Part shown: positions 46,190 through 57,332 of the stretch, piece after piece | Position numbering within the stretch: position 1 is the first letter of the stretch | Layout of the letters: every line of letters begins with the position of its first letter | Assembly: GCA_963682175.1 (NCBI GenBank) | Contig: OY821775.1 | Coordinates: 14,542,501 to 14,606,500, forward strand | Origin: Triglochin maritima | Taxonomy: Eukaryota > Streptophyta > Magnoliopsida > Alismatales > Juncaginaceae | Length of the DNA stretch: 64,000 bases | Direction of reading: 5' to 3' | The notes under the pieces: generated by a model | Seen by the model: only the letters and a program-made list of their open reading frames with translations | Told to the model about the DNA's origin: nothing | Databases searched by the model: none | Program-made: the position numbers and the translations under genes

Positions 46190-48503
46190 ACATCCCCTCT
46201 TATTGTGTCCACTTCCAACGCATTTGTTGCACTTGCGCAGTTGCACTACAACTTCCCCTAGACATGGTACACATTTTCTCTTTATCCTTCCTACTTTTTT
46301 TCTTTTTCAAACGACCAACTGGATTTCTTTCAATAGGCACTTTCACTTGCATATTCTTTATGTCATCTGGAGTAGTTCATTCATTCTCATTATCACAAGG
46401 GTAAATTATTTCTTTATATGTCTCCCTCCACGACTCATTCACGTAAAATGGGGAACACAATCAGTACATATTGACCCCACGATCAAGAGCTGCAGCAACC
46501 GCATGAACACAAGGTATTCCAAGCTTTTGAAACATGCCACAAGAACACTCATTTGTAATCAAATTAACCTCACCATCACTGTCACCAACCGATGTAACAC
46601 ATGAAATTCAAACTGATTAAGGTTGCTGACTGTCAAGAACCTTGCTCTGTGTGCTATTCCAGGCAGATCATACTCCATGAGAGGTGACAATTTGGTTGTG
46701 CTTGCCTTGGTAGCAGCTCGTCGTTCGCAAAACCATGTTTGAAGTGTGAACCGAATGTACTTCACAAAAATCGTGACTGGCCATGTTCTTGCCTTCGTGG
46801 TTTTATTGTTTAGGCTTTCAGCGTAATTGTTGGTCATTAAATTACATAGATTCCCAGGAAAGTAAGAACGAGTTCAATTATCGAAACCAATGTCTTCAAG
46901 ATATTCTACCAGGGGAAGATCAATTGATTTTATCATGTCAAAGTACTTGTGGAAATCCAACTTTCAGAATGCGTATGTCGCACACTACATCTTTTCATAT
47001 CAGTGGTCGGTCTTGAACTTTGCAACCACATTCATATTGATGTGGTGGTAGTAGGCACCGTGATGGGCATTTGGGAATACCGTTTCCAATGGGTTCCTTC
47101 AATTTATTCATGAAATAGGTCCAAGAGTTGTGATTCTCACTGTTCACCAATGCAAACGCAATAGGAAACAAGTGGTTGGTTGAATCCAATCTAACAACAC
47201 ATAACATGTGGCCACCGTACCTTGTCTTCAGGAATATGTCATCTACACATAGCACAAGACAACACTATCTAAATCCCTTTCTTGAAGCTCCAAGAGAGAA
47301 GAAGCAATATAGGAAGTGGTCATCTTCTGTGACAAAATCAGTGATCGTGTTTGGATTCTTTTGCTCTAACATGTACAGGTACGCATGTAACTTTGAATAG
47401 GATTCCTCCGGTGTCCCCCTTGCATATGTAAGTGCCTTCTTTCTACATCTTCATGCCTTTTTGTAATTCATATTTATATCATATTGTTCCTTCATATCCT
47501 CCCCTATGTCTTTTACCAAGTAGTCAGTACCGTCACTAGCATATTTGTTCTTGATTGGGTGGCCAACTACCCAAGGTGATGCTTGTCGATGGTCTTTCTG
47601 TTTGAGTTCGAATGTGCAAGTATGCACGTTGTAAAAGGCAGTAAGCTCAAACATTGGAGAATGCAATTGTTTTTGCCCCTCAATCTCCAACCACAATTAG
47701 GATCCTAGCAGGCAATGTACCACACCTATTTACCAGACATTCACTACAAACTCGAAATTATTCTTCATTGCAAAGAGAGCGGTTTTGGTTTTCAATTCAC
47801 CCTTGCTGTGGAAAGTCTTACCAAGGTGGAACTCTCGAGATGATTCGCCGGCAAAGGAGGTATGATTGTGGTAAGAATTCAATATATCTTCTCTTGTTAG
47901 CAATGGAGCACTCCAACTTCTGTGATCTTCTGGACGACTGCTGCTTGTCCTAGCAGTTTGGTTTTCTGGACTTCCGAGTTGTATGTGTCTTTCCGTTGGG
48001 GGTTGTGAGTGTGTGAGTGTCACCTAAGTTGACGACATGATCGTCATTCACACAGGGCTCGTACTCATTCAATTGGTGGGGGACATCAACATCAGGAACA
48101 ACTATCTCACCACCGGTAGACATGTGATCTGTTAAGGGAACAAAAGTCTCATCCTGATTCCTAACGTCTTTGTTAAAGTTGGAATTGAGCGATGGTTCTA
48201 CAGGTGTGTTCTTTCTAATCGGAGTAACACATAAAAAGATCATGCGTTGTAATATTTTAGAGAGGAAGAAACGGACATCCGAATTGTCTGTAATTTTAAT
48301 AGGTCTCAATGGTTGCCCCAGTGTTCTGTAAAGGGCCTTCACTGTGAGCTCATGCTTCAACTTATCAACATCAAATGTCTTATGCAAATTTTCCAACAAT
48401 TGCAAGTACGTTACATCATTTTCTATCGTGATCATTTTATCTTGCTGTCTTTGAAAAGTCATTCTCTATCATCCATTTCCCAAACACCATTGTACGCAGC
48501 CAT
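46190..48503 (-). pseudogene. MURA-type Mutator (MULE) transposase pseudogene
   Basis: The minus-strand start is ATG at 48501-48503 (MAAYNGVWEMDDR, a typical MULE opening), soon followed by a frameshift. Next come an N-terminal PB1-like region (47950-48462), a DNA-binding region with SPWVVGHPIKNKYASDGTD (47451-47696), and the MULE transposase core with CVDDIFLKTRYGGHMLCVVR (46995-47255) containing the first acidic catalytic residue. MTNNYAESLNNKTTKARTWP follows, then SWIM and CCHC-like zinc motifs (CNKCVGSGHNKRGC near 46210-46250). Frameshifts and stops separate all parts. The presumed 5' leader is displaced to about 57540-57850 by an 8.6-kb LTR nest. Confidence 0.82.
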
Positions 48504-48718
48504 TGCGTTAACAGACAAACCTAATATGACAAAAAAATAGTAAAAAGTTCAAAAAACTGTAGTTCTGAATAATAATCATTATCCATCGAGTTCTATCGAG
48601 TAACAAAATCGAGCACACATTAGTTCAATCAAACTCTAATCAGGTATAACTATCGAGCATATGCATCGACCCACACTATTACGTACCGTTGAGTTCAATC
48701 GAACTTGGTCGAGCTTTA
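48504..48718 (-). other. 3' end of the MULE 5'-leader intron
   Basis: On the minus strand TTTTTTTGTCATATTAG ends at about 48521, just upstream of the MURA start codon, and is a good splice acceptor. The intron would extend to a donor AAAATGG|GTAAGTG-like sequence near 57555, and the LTR nest lies inside it. Confidence 0.5.
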
Positions 48719-49679
48719 TGTAGGATCGTGTGGGTTATGGGTCCACAATTAAGGCTAATTAAGAAATATAATCCTAAACAAACTCTACTTGCAAGTCAAA
48801 AGATGATGCAGCGGAATTTAAAACAAATACAAGCAAGTAGGGAAGAAATAAGCAAACCACAATCACACGGGGATTTTATAGAGGTTCGGCACCCCACCCG
48901 GGTCCTAGTCCTCTCTTGTAAGCTCCGCTCAACTCCGCGAGCTCCGCCTACGTCTTCACTAACCACTCCCCGTTCCGGGCCGGGAGAGTACACCTTTACA
49001 CCACAAGCACCGCGAACAACCTCGCTTGCTTGAATTCTTCCTATCACAATCCGAGAGGGACACTTCGGGCTTTCACCGAAGTCCTTGCTTCCTTTGACAA
49101 ACAATTAAGTGGAGCAACACTCTCTAATTCTTGAGCACACTTGAGTAGGATTGGAATTTTGACTAAAGTGTGGAAGGTTTGAAGCTTTGAGTGTTTGAGA
49201 TTCTCTCTAATGTTTTGGACAAGTTTGTAGTGGGAGAGTTGTGTTAAAATGTGTTTTACAACTCTATTTATAAGCATTAGAGATTTCTAGCCGTTTGGAC
49301 AAGATTTGATTGGGTTTTGTGCAAAGCACACAAAGCAGAAAATCGGGCTGCAAATCTGTCCAGAAACGGTCGACCAAAAGGTGAAACGGTCGATCAAACT
49401 CTTGGGTTCGTTAAAGACATGGTCGACCGAAATATGGAATGGTTGACTGAACTCTTAAGTTTGTTAATGAAACGGTCGACCGAACAGGGTTACCGGTCGA
49501 CCGAACTTATGTTTCGATAGAGGGAAATATGGATCGGTTGAACGAAATAGTATCGACCGATAGCAGGGATTTTTTTGACAAGATTAAACGGTCGACCGGA
49601 CAGGGCAAATGGTTCGACCGTTGGTAAAGTATATGGGGGTGTATATAGTTTTAATACGAATACGACCGTTGGGTATATA

Positions 49680-50161
49680 TAGGGGTGCAAATGGTTACCA
49701 ACTATCCGAGTATTCGATTCGAAAATTTCTATTTACTTGGTATTTGGTAAGTTCAATGTTACCAATTTAATTTCGGATACGAATTTGGTTTAAAAAAATT
49801 TACCAATTAGAATTCGGATACGAATTCGGATACAAGCTATTTAAAATTCGAATTATCCGAATTATTCGAATACATGGTCAAATACACAAATTAGTATTCC
49901 AAAATTTAGTATTCTAAAATTTTAATACGAAAATTTAGTATTCGAAAATTTTAATTCGAAAATTAATTACAATATATATATATCTATTCAATTTCGGATA
50001 ATATCCGAATACCAATTAGTATTCAAAAATTTTGAAGTTTCGGATTCGGATAGTTCTGCTAAATTCGGATTCGAATTCGAATTTGGTAATGGAATATGGT
50101 ATTCAGATTCGAATTCGGATACAGTAGGTATCCGAGTCATATTATCCGAGTTGCACCCCTA
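49680..50161. mobile_element. hAT-like MITE, TSD GGTATATA
   Basis: A 482-bp element with TAGGGGTGCAA and TTGCACCCCTA termini, flanked by GGTATATA (49672-49679 and 50162-50169). The interior is AT-rich with many TTCGAATTCGG/ATCCGAAT inverted motifs and no gene. Confidence 0.92.
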
Positions 50162-50370
50162 GGTATATACGACAAAAATAACGGTCGGAAAAGTAAGTTC
50201 AAACGGTCGACCGAAAGAGATGGTACGGTCGACCGAAACTAGACAGGGAAACACAAACAGAATGCTTGATCATCCGGTCGACCGAACGGCATGTTGCGGT
50301 CGACCGTTTTGGTTCAGACAGCTAAGGTTCAAGTTTGGTGTTTTCCGGTCTAAGTTTGGGTGATCTATTG

Positions 50371-51796
50371 TGTTGGCTTTTTGGCCTTAATCTTATGTTT
50401 TGATGATTTAATCAACCTAATATTAATTAGAGTAGCACACACTATGCATTGCATATATATTGTATTGTGCTAACCTCTACAGGTGATCAAGACTCAAGAA
50501 AGAATGAAATGAAGTCAAGGCATGTAATTAAAGCTAAATCGAAGACATGTAATCTTGATTTCTTTTGAGTCTTAGGAACAAAGTGTAATTGAGCATAATT
50601 GAGCTAAAATCAACTTAATCACACACTAGGTTCCCTATAGAAGCCACACACGAAATTTCACATAATTTGGACTTCAATAGATCACCCAAACTTTGACCGG
50701 AAAATACCTAACCTGAACCCTAACTGTCTGCCCACATTCGGTCGACCGATACAGGCCGTTCGGTCGACCGGATGATCAAGTAATCCAGTTTGTGTTTTCC
50801 CTGTCCAGTTTTGGTCGACCGCACCATCTCCTTCGGTCGACCGGTTGAACTTACTGTTCCGACCGTTATTCTTGTCGTATATGCCCAACGGTCGTATTCG
50901 TATTAAAACTATATACACCTCCATATACTTAACCAAATGGTCGAACCATTTGCCCAGTTCGGTCGACCGTTTAACCATGTCAAGAATTCCCTGCTATTGG
51001 TCGATACGATTTCGGTCAACCGATCCAAATTTCCCTCTACCGAAACGCACATTCGGTCGACCGGTAACCCTGTTCGGTCGACCGTTTATTTAATAGACTT
51101 AAGTGTTCAGTCAACCTATTCGTATTTCGTTCGACCGTATCCTTATCGAACCCAAGCGTTCGGTCGACCGTTTCACTTTTCGGTCGACCGTTTTTGGACA
51201 GATTTGCAGCCCGAATTTTCTGCTTTGTGTGCTTTTCACAAAATCCAATCAAATCTTGTCCCAACGGATCTATCCTCTCTAATGCTTATAAATAGAGTTG
51301 TAAAACACACACAACTCTCCCACTACAAACGTGTCCCAAACATTTGAGAGAATCTCATACACTCAAAGCTACAAACCTTCCACACTTAGTGATCATTTCT
51401 TCATCCTACTCAAGTGTGCTCAAAGTTTAGAGAGTGTTGTTCCACTCAAGGTTACAATTGTTGTAAAAGGAAGCAAGGACTTCGGTGAATCCAAGCTCGG
51501 CGAGGGTTGTTCGCGAGTTTGACGGTTGTAAAGGCGTTCTCTCCCGGCCCGGAACAGGGAGTGGTTAGTGAAGTCGTGAGCGGAGCTCGGTGATCTGAGC
51601 GGAGCTTGCAAGAGAGGACTAGGACCCGGATGGGGTGCCGAACCTCTATAAAAACGCCAAGTCGATTTGTGGTTTGCATATTCCTACACTTGCTTGTTTT
51701 AGTTTAATTTCCGCTGCATTTCTTTGATCGAATAAACAAGTAGGTAATTAGGTGATTAACATTAATTGTGGACCCATAAACCCACACGATCCTACA
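50371..51796 (+). mobile_element. Solo LTR, family beta, inverted within a beta LTR, TSD TATTG
   Basis: The sequence begins TGTTGGCTTTTTGGCC and ends ACGATCCTACA, flanked by TATTG (50366-50370 and 51797-51801). It has eight exact CGGTCGACCG palindromes at 50737-51190 and TATAAATAG at 51287-51295, placing the array in U3. The U5-like region carries GAACCTCTATAAAAACGCC and a GC-rich AAGGCGTTCTCTCCCGGCC-type stretch. Because host and guest are the same family in opposite orientation, they form a long imperfect inverted repeat. Confidence 0.92.
50737..51195. repeat. CGGTCGACCG palindrome array in LTR beta
   Basis: Eight exact palindromes, most as TTCGGTCGACCG, plus diverged ones (TTCGGTCAACCG, TTCGTTCGACCG). 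The nearest is about 95 bp upstream of the TATA box at 51287. Confidence 0.9.
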
Positions 51797-51988
51797 TATT
51801 GAAGTCCAAATAATGTGAATTTTTGTGTGTGACTTCTGTAGGGAACCTAGTGTGTGTTTAAGTTGATTTTAGCTCAAGTATGCTAATTATACACAAGTTC
51901 CTACAGACTAAAAGAAATGCAAAATACATGTCTTCAAATGAGCTTGATTTCCTTTCTTCCTTGAGTCTTGATCACCTGTAGAGGTTAG

Positions 51989-53530
51989 TGTTGAATTTTT
52001 AGCCTTAATCTTTATTTAGTTTTGATGATTAAGTAATCTAATCTTAATCTATATTTAATCAATCAACCTAGACAATCAAAGTAAGCAAACATGAATACAT
52101 GCATTGCATATATATTTGTGTATTTGCGATATTCTTAATAGGTTGATGAAGAATCAAGCTAAGGAGCTTTGGACAAGAAGATAAAGACTCAAGACATGTA
52201 ATCAAGCATTGGACCGATATGAAATTTCGTATAATTTGAGTCCTTAGGATTAATGTAAACATGAGCACATTAGGATTCTGTCCCGTATCCCCACGGTTAA
52301 CCGAACCCCACTCGGTAAACCGAATCATGTAGAGTTCGGTCCACCGAACACCTTGCGGTCAACCGTGTAGAATCCTTTAGGTGTTCCCTGGAATAATCAC
52401 CTCGGTATACCGAACCACCTTCGGTAGACCGAATTAGCCTGGACCGGTTTTTGACTTTGCTCCAACGGTCGTATTTAAATCTTGACCTAAAGCCCAATTG
52501 ACTTATCCATATTCGGTACACCGAACTTCATTCGGTCATACGAATCATATTGCTTTAGGAGCCCAACGGCTATTTAACTTGACCGTTATTGGTAAAACAA
52601 TTTCCCATGCATTGTCAGCGCAAAACCCGCGCTAACTTCGGTATACCGAAGTATAGACGGTCAACCGAACCAAGCATTAACAGAACCCTACCAATGTTAC
52701 TGTCCAGTTTGGAACGGTTAACCGAATAGGTTTCGGTAAACCGAATTGTATTAGGGTTGCTAGTTAGAGAGCTACTGGAGTTGAGTGAGCGGTTAACCGA
52801 ATAGGATTCGGTAAACCGAAATGACCATCTTCGGTAATCCGTTCGATTAACGGTCGACCGAGGAGCGTGCAACTTCTACCCGAACTTTTGTCACATCATC
52901 ACATTTCATGGGTCAACTTTCTCACCCACTCCCTAACGGCCCTAAGAGCTTTGAAGCCTATATAAGGACCTCATTAGAAGCACAACAACAAGCAATACAC
53001 TCTCCAAACATCAAGTATCCTTGTGCTATCTTTCCCAAACCTTCAAAGCTCAAATCCTACACACTCAAGCCAAAATTTCACCACTTGTATTCCTAGATCC
53101 ATATCATAATCCAAGTGTGCTCAAAGTTAGAGTGTCATTAGCAAGAAGTGTGATTCATTCCTTCATCCAAATCACAAGAGTTGTAATAGCTTTGGGGAAG
53201 CTCACTCTCGGGTTGTGAGAGGAGACACGGGCGAGGCGAGGGTGTTCGCGAGGTTCGTTGTTTGTAAAGGCGTTGATCTCGGCCCGGTAACGGAGATCGG
53301 ATAGTGGAAACCACAAGCGAGGCTCGAGGGACGAGCGGGGCTTGTGAGTGAGGACTAGGACCCGGAGAGGGTGCCGAACCTCGTTACATCGGGCGTCGAC
53401 TACAACGTGGTTTGCAAGTTCTCTAACTATCATCTAACCCTTGCATGATTAGTTGTTAGTTTCGTAATTAAGTTTTAATTCCGCACTTTAGTTAATTACG
53501 ATCACTAGAGGGTCCCATACGATCCCCACA
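51989..53530 (+). repeat. 5' LTR of the gag-only retrotransposon (family delta)
   Basis: TGTTGAATTTTTAGCC to GATCCCCACA, 1542 bp. The palindrome array at 52296-52862 uses CGGTNNACCG with varied centres (TA, AA, CA, TA, GA, CG). TATATAAG at 52959-52966 is about 100 bp downstream of the last palindrome. U5 has GAACCTCGTTACATCGGGC. The start resembles family beta, so the two are related SIRE-like LTRs. Confidence 0.92.
52296..52862. repeat. CGGTNNACCG palindrome array in 5' LTR delta
   Basis: About fourteen palindromes with variable centres: CGGTTAACCG, CGGTAAACCG, CGGTATACCG, CGGTACACCG, CGGTAGACCG, CGGTCAACCG and one CGGTCGACCG at 52852. Many extend to TTCGGTNNACCGAA. Conserved outer bases and variable central bases are typical of a dimer-bound site. 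Confidence 0.9.
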
Positions 53531-53532
53531 TT

Positions 53533-53544
53533 TAGTATCAGAGC
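53533..53544 (+). other. Primer-binding site (tRNA-iMet type)
   Basis: TAGTATCAGAGC, two bases after the 5' LTR, differs by one base from TGGTATCAGAGC, the initiator-Met tRNA complement used by most plant copia elements. Confidence 0.9.
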
Positions 53545-53583
53545 TTTGTTAGCTAAATTTATTTTCTTAATCGAAATATTAGC

Positions 53584-55063
53584 ATGGCTCAATCTAATCA
53601 TAGTGAGGGTTTATCAACTAATAAACCACCTCTTTTTAATGGCCTAAATTATGATTATTGGAAAAAGAGGATGAAGATTTATTTGCAATCACATGATTTA
53701 AAATTTTGGTCTTTTATTTTAAAATCATACACCCCACCAAATGATGATGAGATTATTTCATTAACCAAACCTAAAATTAAGGAGGCGGAAATTAATGCCC
53801 GCATTATGAATATGTTATATTGTAGTCTTAATGAAAATGAATATAATCGAGTGAGAGGGTGTGAGAGTGCTTATGAAATATGTCACACTTTAGAAATGCA
53901 TTATGAGGGATCCACTAGATTAAAAGAAACTAGGATTAATCTACTCATGCATAAGTATGAATTGTTTCATATGCTACCCGGTGAAAACATAAGGGAGATG
54001 CACATTCGCTTCACCGAGATTATTAACTCCCTTAGTGCTCTTGGAAAGATTTTTAGCAAGTGAGAAATGACAAGGAAGATTCTCCGGTCTCTCAACGACG
54101 ATTGGGAAGAAAAGACAACCGCAATAGAAGAAGCGCAAGATCTAACGAAATTGTCGGTTGAAGAACTCATGGGAAGTCTCATGACATATGAGATACAAAT
54201 GAAAGACCGAAATGAGAAGAGAGTCAAGAAATCCTTAGGGCTACACGCCGTCGCCAATTCGATCAAAGAAGATAGTGATATCGAGGAACAATTGGTGACA
54301 CATCAATTCAAGGAATTTCTCAAAGAAGAGAAAGAAAGGAGAAAAGAGAAGAAGAATAGCAGGAGAAAAGAGAAGAAGAAAGCTATTAAAGCTACTTGGG
54401 ACACTTCATCATCTTCATCAATTGAAGGCGAATTCGCCTCAATGTGCTTCATGGCAATAGAAGACGATGATAGTGATGTATCTTCTTGCTCTAGTCATGA
54501 TTCAATTGATTCAAATGATTCAAATGCATATAATGAACTTCAATGTGAATTCAATGAATTGCTTGAAAATTTTGAGAAAATTTGTCAAAAGAATAAACTA
54601 GCAAGAAAGAAAATCAATGAGCTACAATCTCAAATTGAATCTATCATGAATGATAAGAATGAATTACTTGCTAGTCATGATAAAATTGCATTAGAGAACA
54701 CTCAATTAATTGATGAAATTGCAACTCTAAATGCAAAACCTTCGTGTAGTATTGATATTCAAGATCTAATTGCTAAGAATGTTCAATTACAAAAAGATCT
54801 TGAAAAATTCACAAGTGGAAAAAATGTTTGATATGCTTATTCGTAGTCAAAGACAATCACTAGATAAACATGGTATAGGTTTTTATGCTAATAACTTTAA
54901 GAACCATGTTATTCACACTACTTTGAATGGAAAGCATTTTGTAGTGAATAAAACTTCCTCAAGTATTTGGGCACCTAAAACCAAAATGGTTTGGGTTCCA
55001 AAAACTAACATGATTGGACCCAAACAAAAATGGGTACAAAAATCTTTAACTATAGGTACTTGA
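53584..55063 (+). pseudogene. Gag-like (UBN2 type) protein gene of the delta element
   Basis: Structural protein gene of a SIRE/Maximus-type copia element. ATG 53584 opens MAQSNHSEGLSTNKPPLFNG, then NYDYWKKRMKIYL, the DUF4219/UBN2 start. YEGSTRLKETRINLLMHKYE follows. An in-frame TGA at 54061 interrupts it; the frame resumes to 54831 with a Lys/Glu-rich, Ser/Asp-rich and coiled-coil region. A frameshift near 54820 leads to the tail with repeated WxPKTxM units (54950-55063). No CCHC knuckle was recognised. One stop and one shift suggest recent inactivation. Confidence 0.88.
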
Positions 55064-55661
55064 AGGAGGAAATCGGTGGTGACCGGATGAGCTTCAAAGA
55101 AAAATTTAAAGGCGGTTGCATCACCGAATACGGGTTGAGTCAATTCAAAGCGCCACGACGGTATAAATTTTGATTGATTCTAATCTAAATTTTAGAGCTT
55201 AATAGACATATCTTATTATATAATTCATTGCATATCTTATACCCTATTCATTGCATATCATATACCACATCCATGATCATAAATGTCAAATTGCAAAATG
55301 GATGTTAAATATGCTAAGAGGGAAAATACAAATGCACTTCATTGTTAATATTCATTATTGCTATTTAGCCTAATTGATAGGGGGAGCCTAAAATTGCAAA
55401 ATCACATAATTAAGGGGGAGAATTAGATATCTCTTACCTTTGCATCAAATGCTTAATGTTTGCTTTTTGATTGATGTCAAAGGGGGAGAAGAATTAGGAT
55501 GAGCTTCAATTTTAAATAAACTATGCACGTTGTTAAGGGGAGAAATCTTATAAATGCATAGATTACATATATATTAAGAAACAAAACTTATAGAAAGGGG
55601 AGAAATAAAATTGAACTCAAATATTAAGATATAGATTTGCCATCATCAAAAAGGGGGAGAT
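55064..55661 (+). other. Non-coding 3' internal region and polypurine tracts
   Basis: No polymerase gene. AGGGGGAG-type tracts occur near 55380, 55415, 55483, 55538, 55598 and 55648-55660; the last (AAAAAGGGGGAGA) directly precedes the 3' LTR and is the likely second-strand primer. Confidence 0.8.
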
Positions 55662-57214
55662 TGTTGGCTTTTTAGCCTTAAGCTTTATTTAGTTTTGATG
55701 ATTAAGTAATCTAATCTTAATCTATATTTAATCAATCAACCTAGACAATCAAAGTAAGCAAACATGAATACATGCATTGCATATATATTTGTGTATTTGC
55801 GATTTTCTTAATAGGTTGATGAAGAATCAAGCTAAGGAGCTTTGGACAAGAAGATAAAGACTTAAGACATGTAATCAAGCTTTGGACCAATATGTAATTA
55901 GTATAATTTGAGTCCTTATGATTAATGTAAACTTGAGCACATTAGGATTCTGTCCCGTATCCCCACGGTTAACCGAACCCCACTCGGTAAACCGGATCAT
56001 GTAGAGTTTGGTCCACCGAACACCTTGCGGTCAACCGTGTAGAATCCTTTGTAGAATCCTTTAGGTGTTCCCTGGAATAATTACCTCGGTATACCGAACC
56101 ACCTTCGGTAGACTGAATTAGCCTGGACCGGTTTTTGACTTTGCTCCAACGGTCGTATTTAAATCTTGACCTAAAGCCCAATTGACTTATCCATATTCGG
56201 TACACCGAACTTCATTCGGTCAACCGAATCATATTGTTTTAGGAGCCCAACGGCTATTTAACTTGACCGTTATTGGTAAAACAATTTCCCACGCATTGTC
56301 AGCGCAAAACCCGCGCTAACTTCGGTATACCGAAGTATAGACGGTCAACCGAACCAAGCATTAACAGAACCCTACCAATCTTACTGTCCAATTTGGAATG
56401 GTTAACCGAATAGGTTTCGGTAAACCGAATTGTATTAGGGTTGCTAGTTAGAGAGCTACTGGAGTTGAGTGAGTGGTTAACCGAATAGGATTCGGTAAAC
56501 CGAAATGACCATCTTTGGTAATCCGTTCGATTAACGGTCGACCGAGGAGCGTGCAAATTCTGCCCGAACTTTTGTCACATCATCACATTTCATGGGTCAA
56601 CTTTCTCATCCACTCCCCAACGGCTCTAAGAGCTTTGAAGTCTATATAAGGACCTCATTAGAAGCACAACAACAAGCACTACACTCTCCAAACATCAAGT
56701 ATCCTTGTGCTATCTTTCCCAAACCTTCAAAGCTCAAATCCTACACACTCAAGCCAAAACTTCACCACTTGTATTCCTAGATCCATATCATAATCCAAGT
56801 GTGCTCAAAGTTAGAGTGTCATTAGCAAGAAGTGTGATTCACTCCTTCATCCAAATCACAAGAGTTGTAATAGCTTCGGGGAAGCTCCCTCTCGGGTTGT
56901 GAGAGGAGACACGGGCGAGGCGAGGGTGTTCGCGAGGCTCGTTGTTTGTAAAGGCGTTGATCTCGGCCCGGTAACAGAGATCGGATAGTGGAAACCACAA
57001 GCGAGGCTCGAGGGACGAGCGGGGCTTGTGAGTGAGGACTAGGACCCGGAGAAGGTGCCGAACCTCGTTACATTGGGCGTCGACTACAACGTGGTTTGCA
57101 AGTTCTCTAACTCTCATCTAACCCTTGCATGATTAGTTGTTAGGTTCGTAATTAAGTTTTAATTCCGCACTTTAGTTAATTACGATCACTAGAGGACCCC
57201 ATACGATCCCCACA
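55662..57214 (+). repeat. 3' LTR of the gag-only retrotransposon (family delta)
   Basis: TGTTGGCTTTTTAGCC to GATCCCCACA, 1553 bp. Nearly identical to the 5' LTR apart from scattered substitutions and a duplicated GTAGAATCCTTT near 56040-56063. The CGGTNNACCG array is at 55970-56550 and TATATAAGG at 56643-56651. Confidence 0.92.
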
Positions 57215-57332
57215 GTTAGCACAAAGCAATATATATGCAATGCAATATGTGTGCTACTCTACATGATCATAATTAAGATTAGGTTAATTAAATCATCAAA
57301 ACATAGATTAAGGCAAAAAAACCAACACTTTA

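Larger units (their letters stand above)
51989..57214 (+). mobile_element. Gag-only SIRE-like copia retrotransposon, TSD GTTAG
   Basis: Complete non-autonomous element of 5226 bp: 5' LTR 51989-53530, primer-binding site, gag-like gene, polypurine tract, 3' LTR 55662-57214. GTTAG flanks it (51984-51988, 57215-57219). There is no protease, integrase, reverse transcriptase or RNase H. The internal region after gag is only about 600 bp and contains several AGGGGGAG tracts, as in SIRE/Maximus elements. LTR-LTR divergence is a few percent by eye, including one 12-bp duplication in the 3' LTR. Confidence 0.93.
48719..57327 (-). mobile_element. Solo LTR, family beta, split by three insertions, TSD CTTTA
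   Basis: The + strand begins TGTAGGATCGTGTGGG and ends AAAAAACCAACA, flanked by CTTTA at 48714-48718 and 57328-57332. After removing a MITE (49680-50161), an inverted beta LTR (50371-51796) and a gag-bearing retrotransposon (51989-57214) with their TSDs, about 1457 bp remain, matching the 1426-1463 bp of the other beta LTRs. Remaining segments are 48719-49671, 50162-50370, 51797-51988 and 57215-57327. Palindromes are at 49365-49620 and 50205-50310. Confidence 0.92.
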
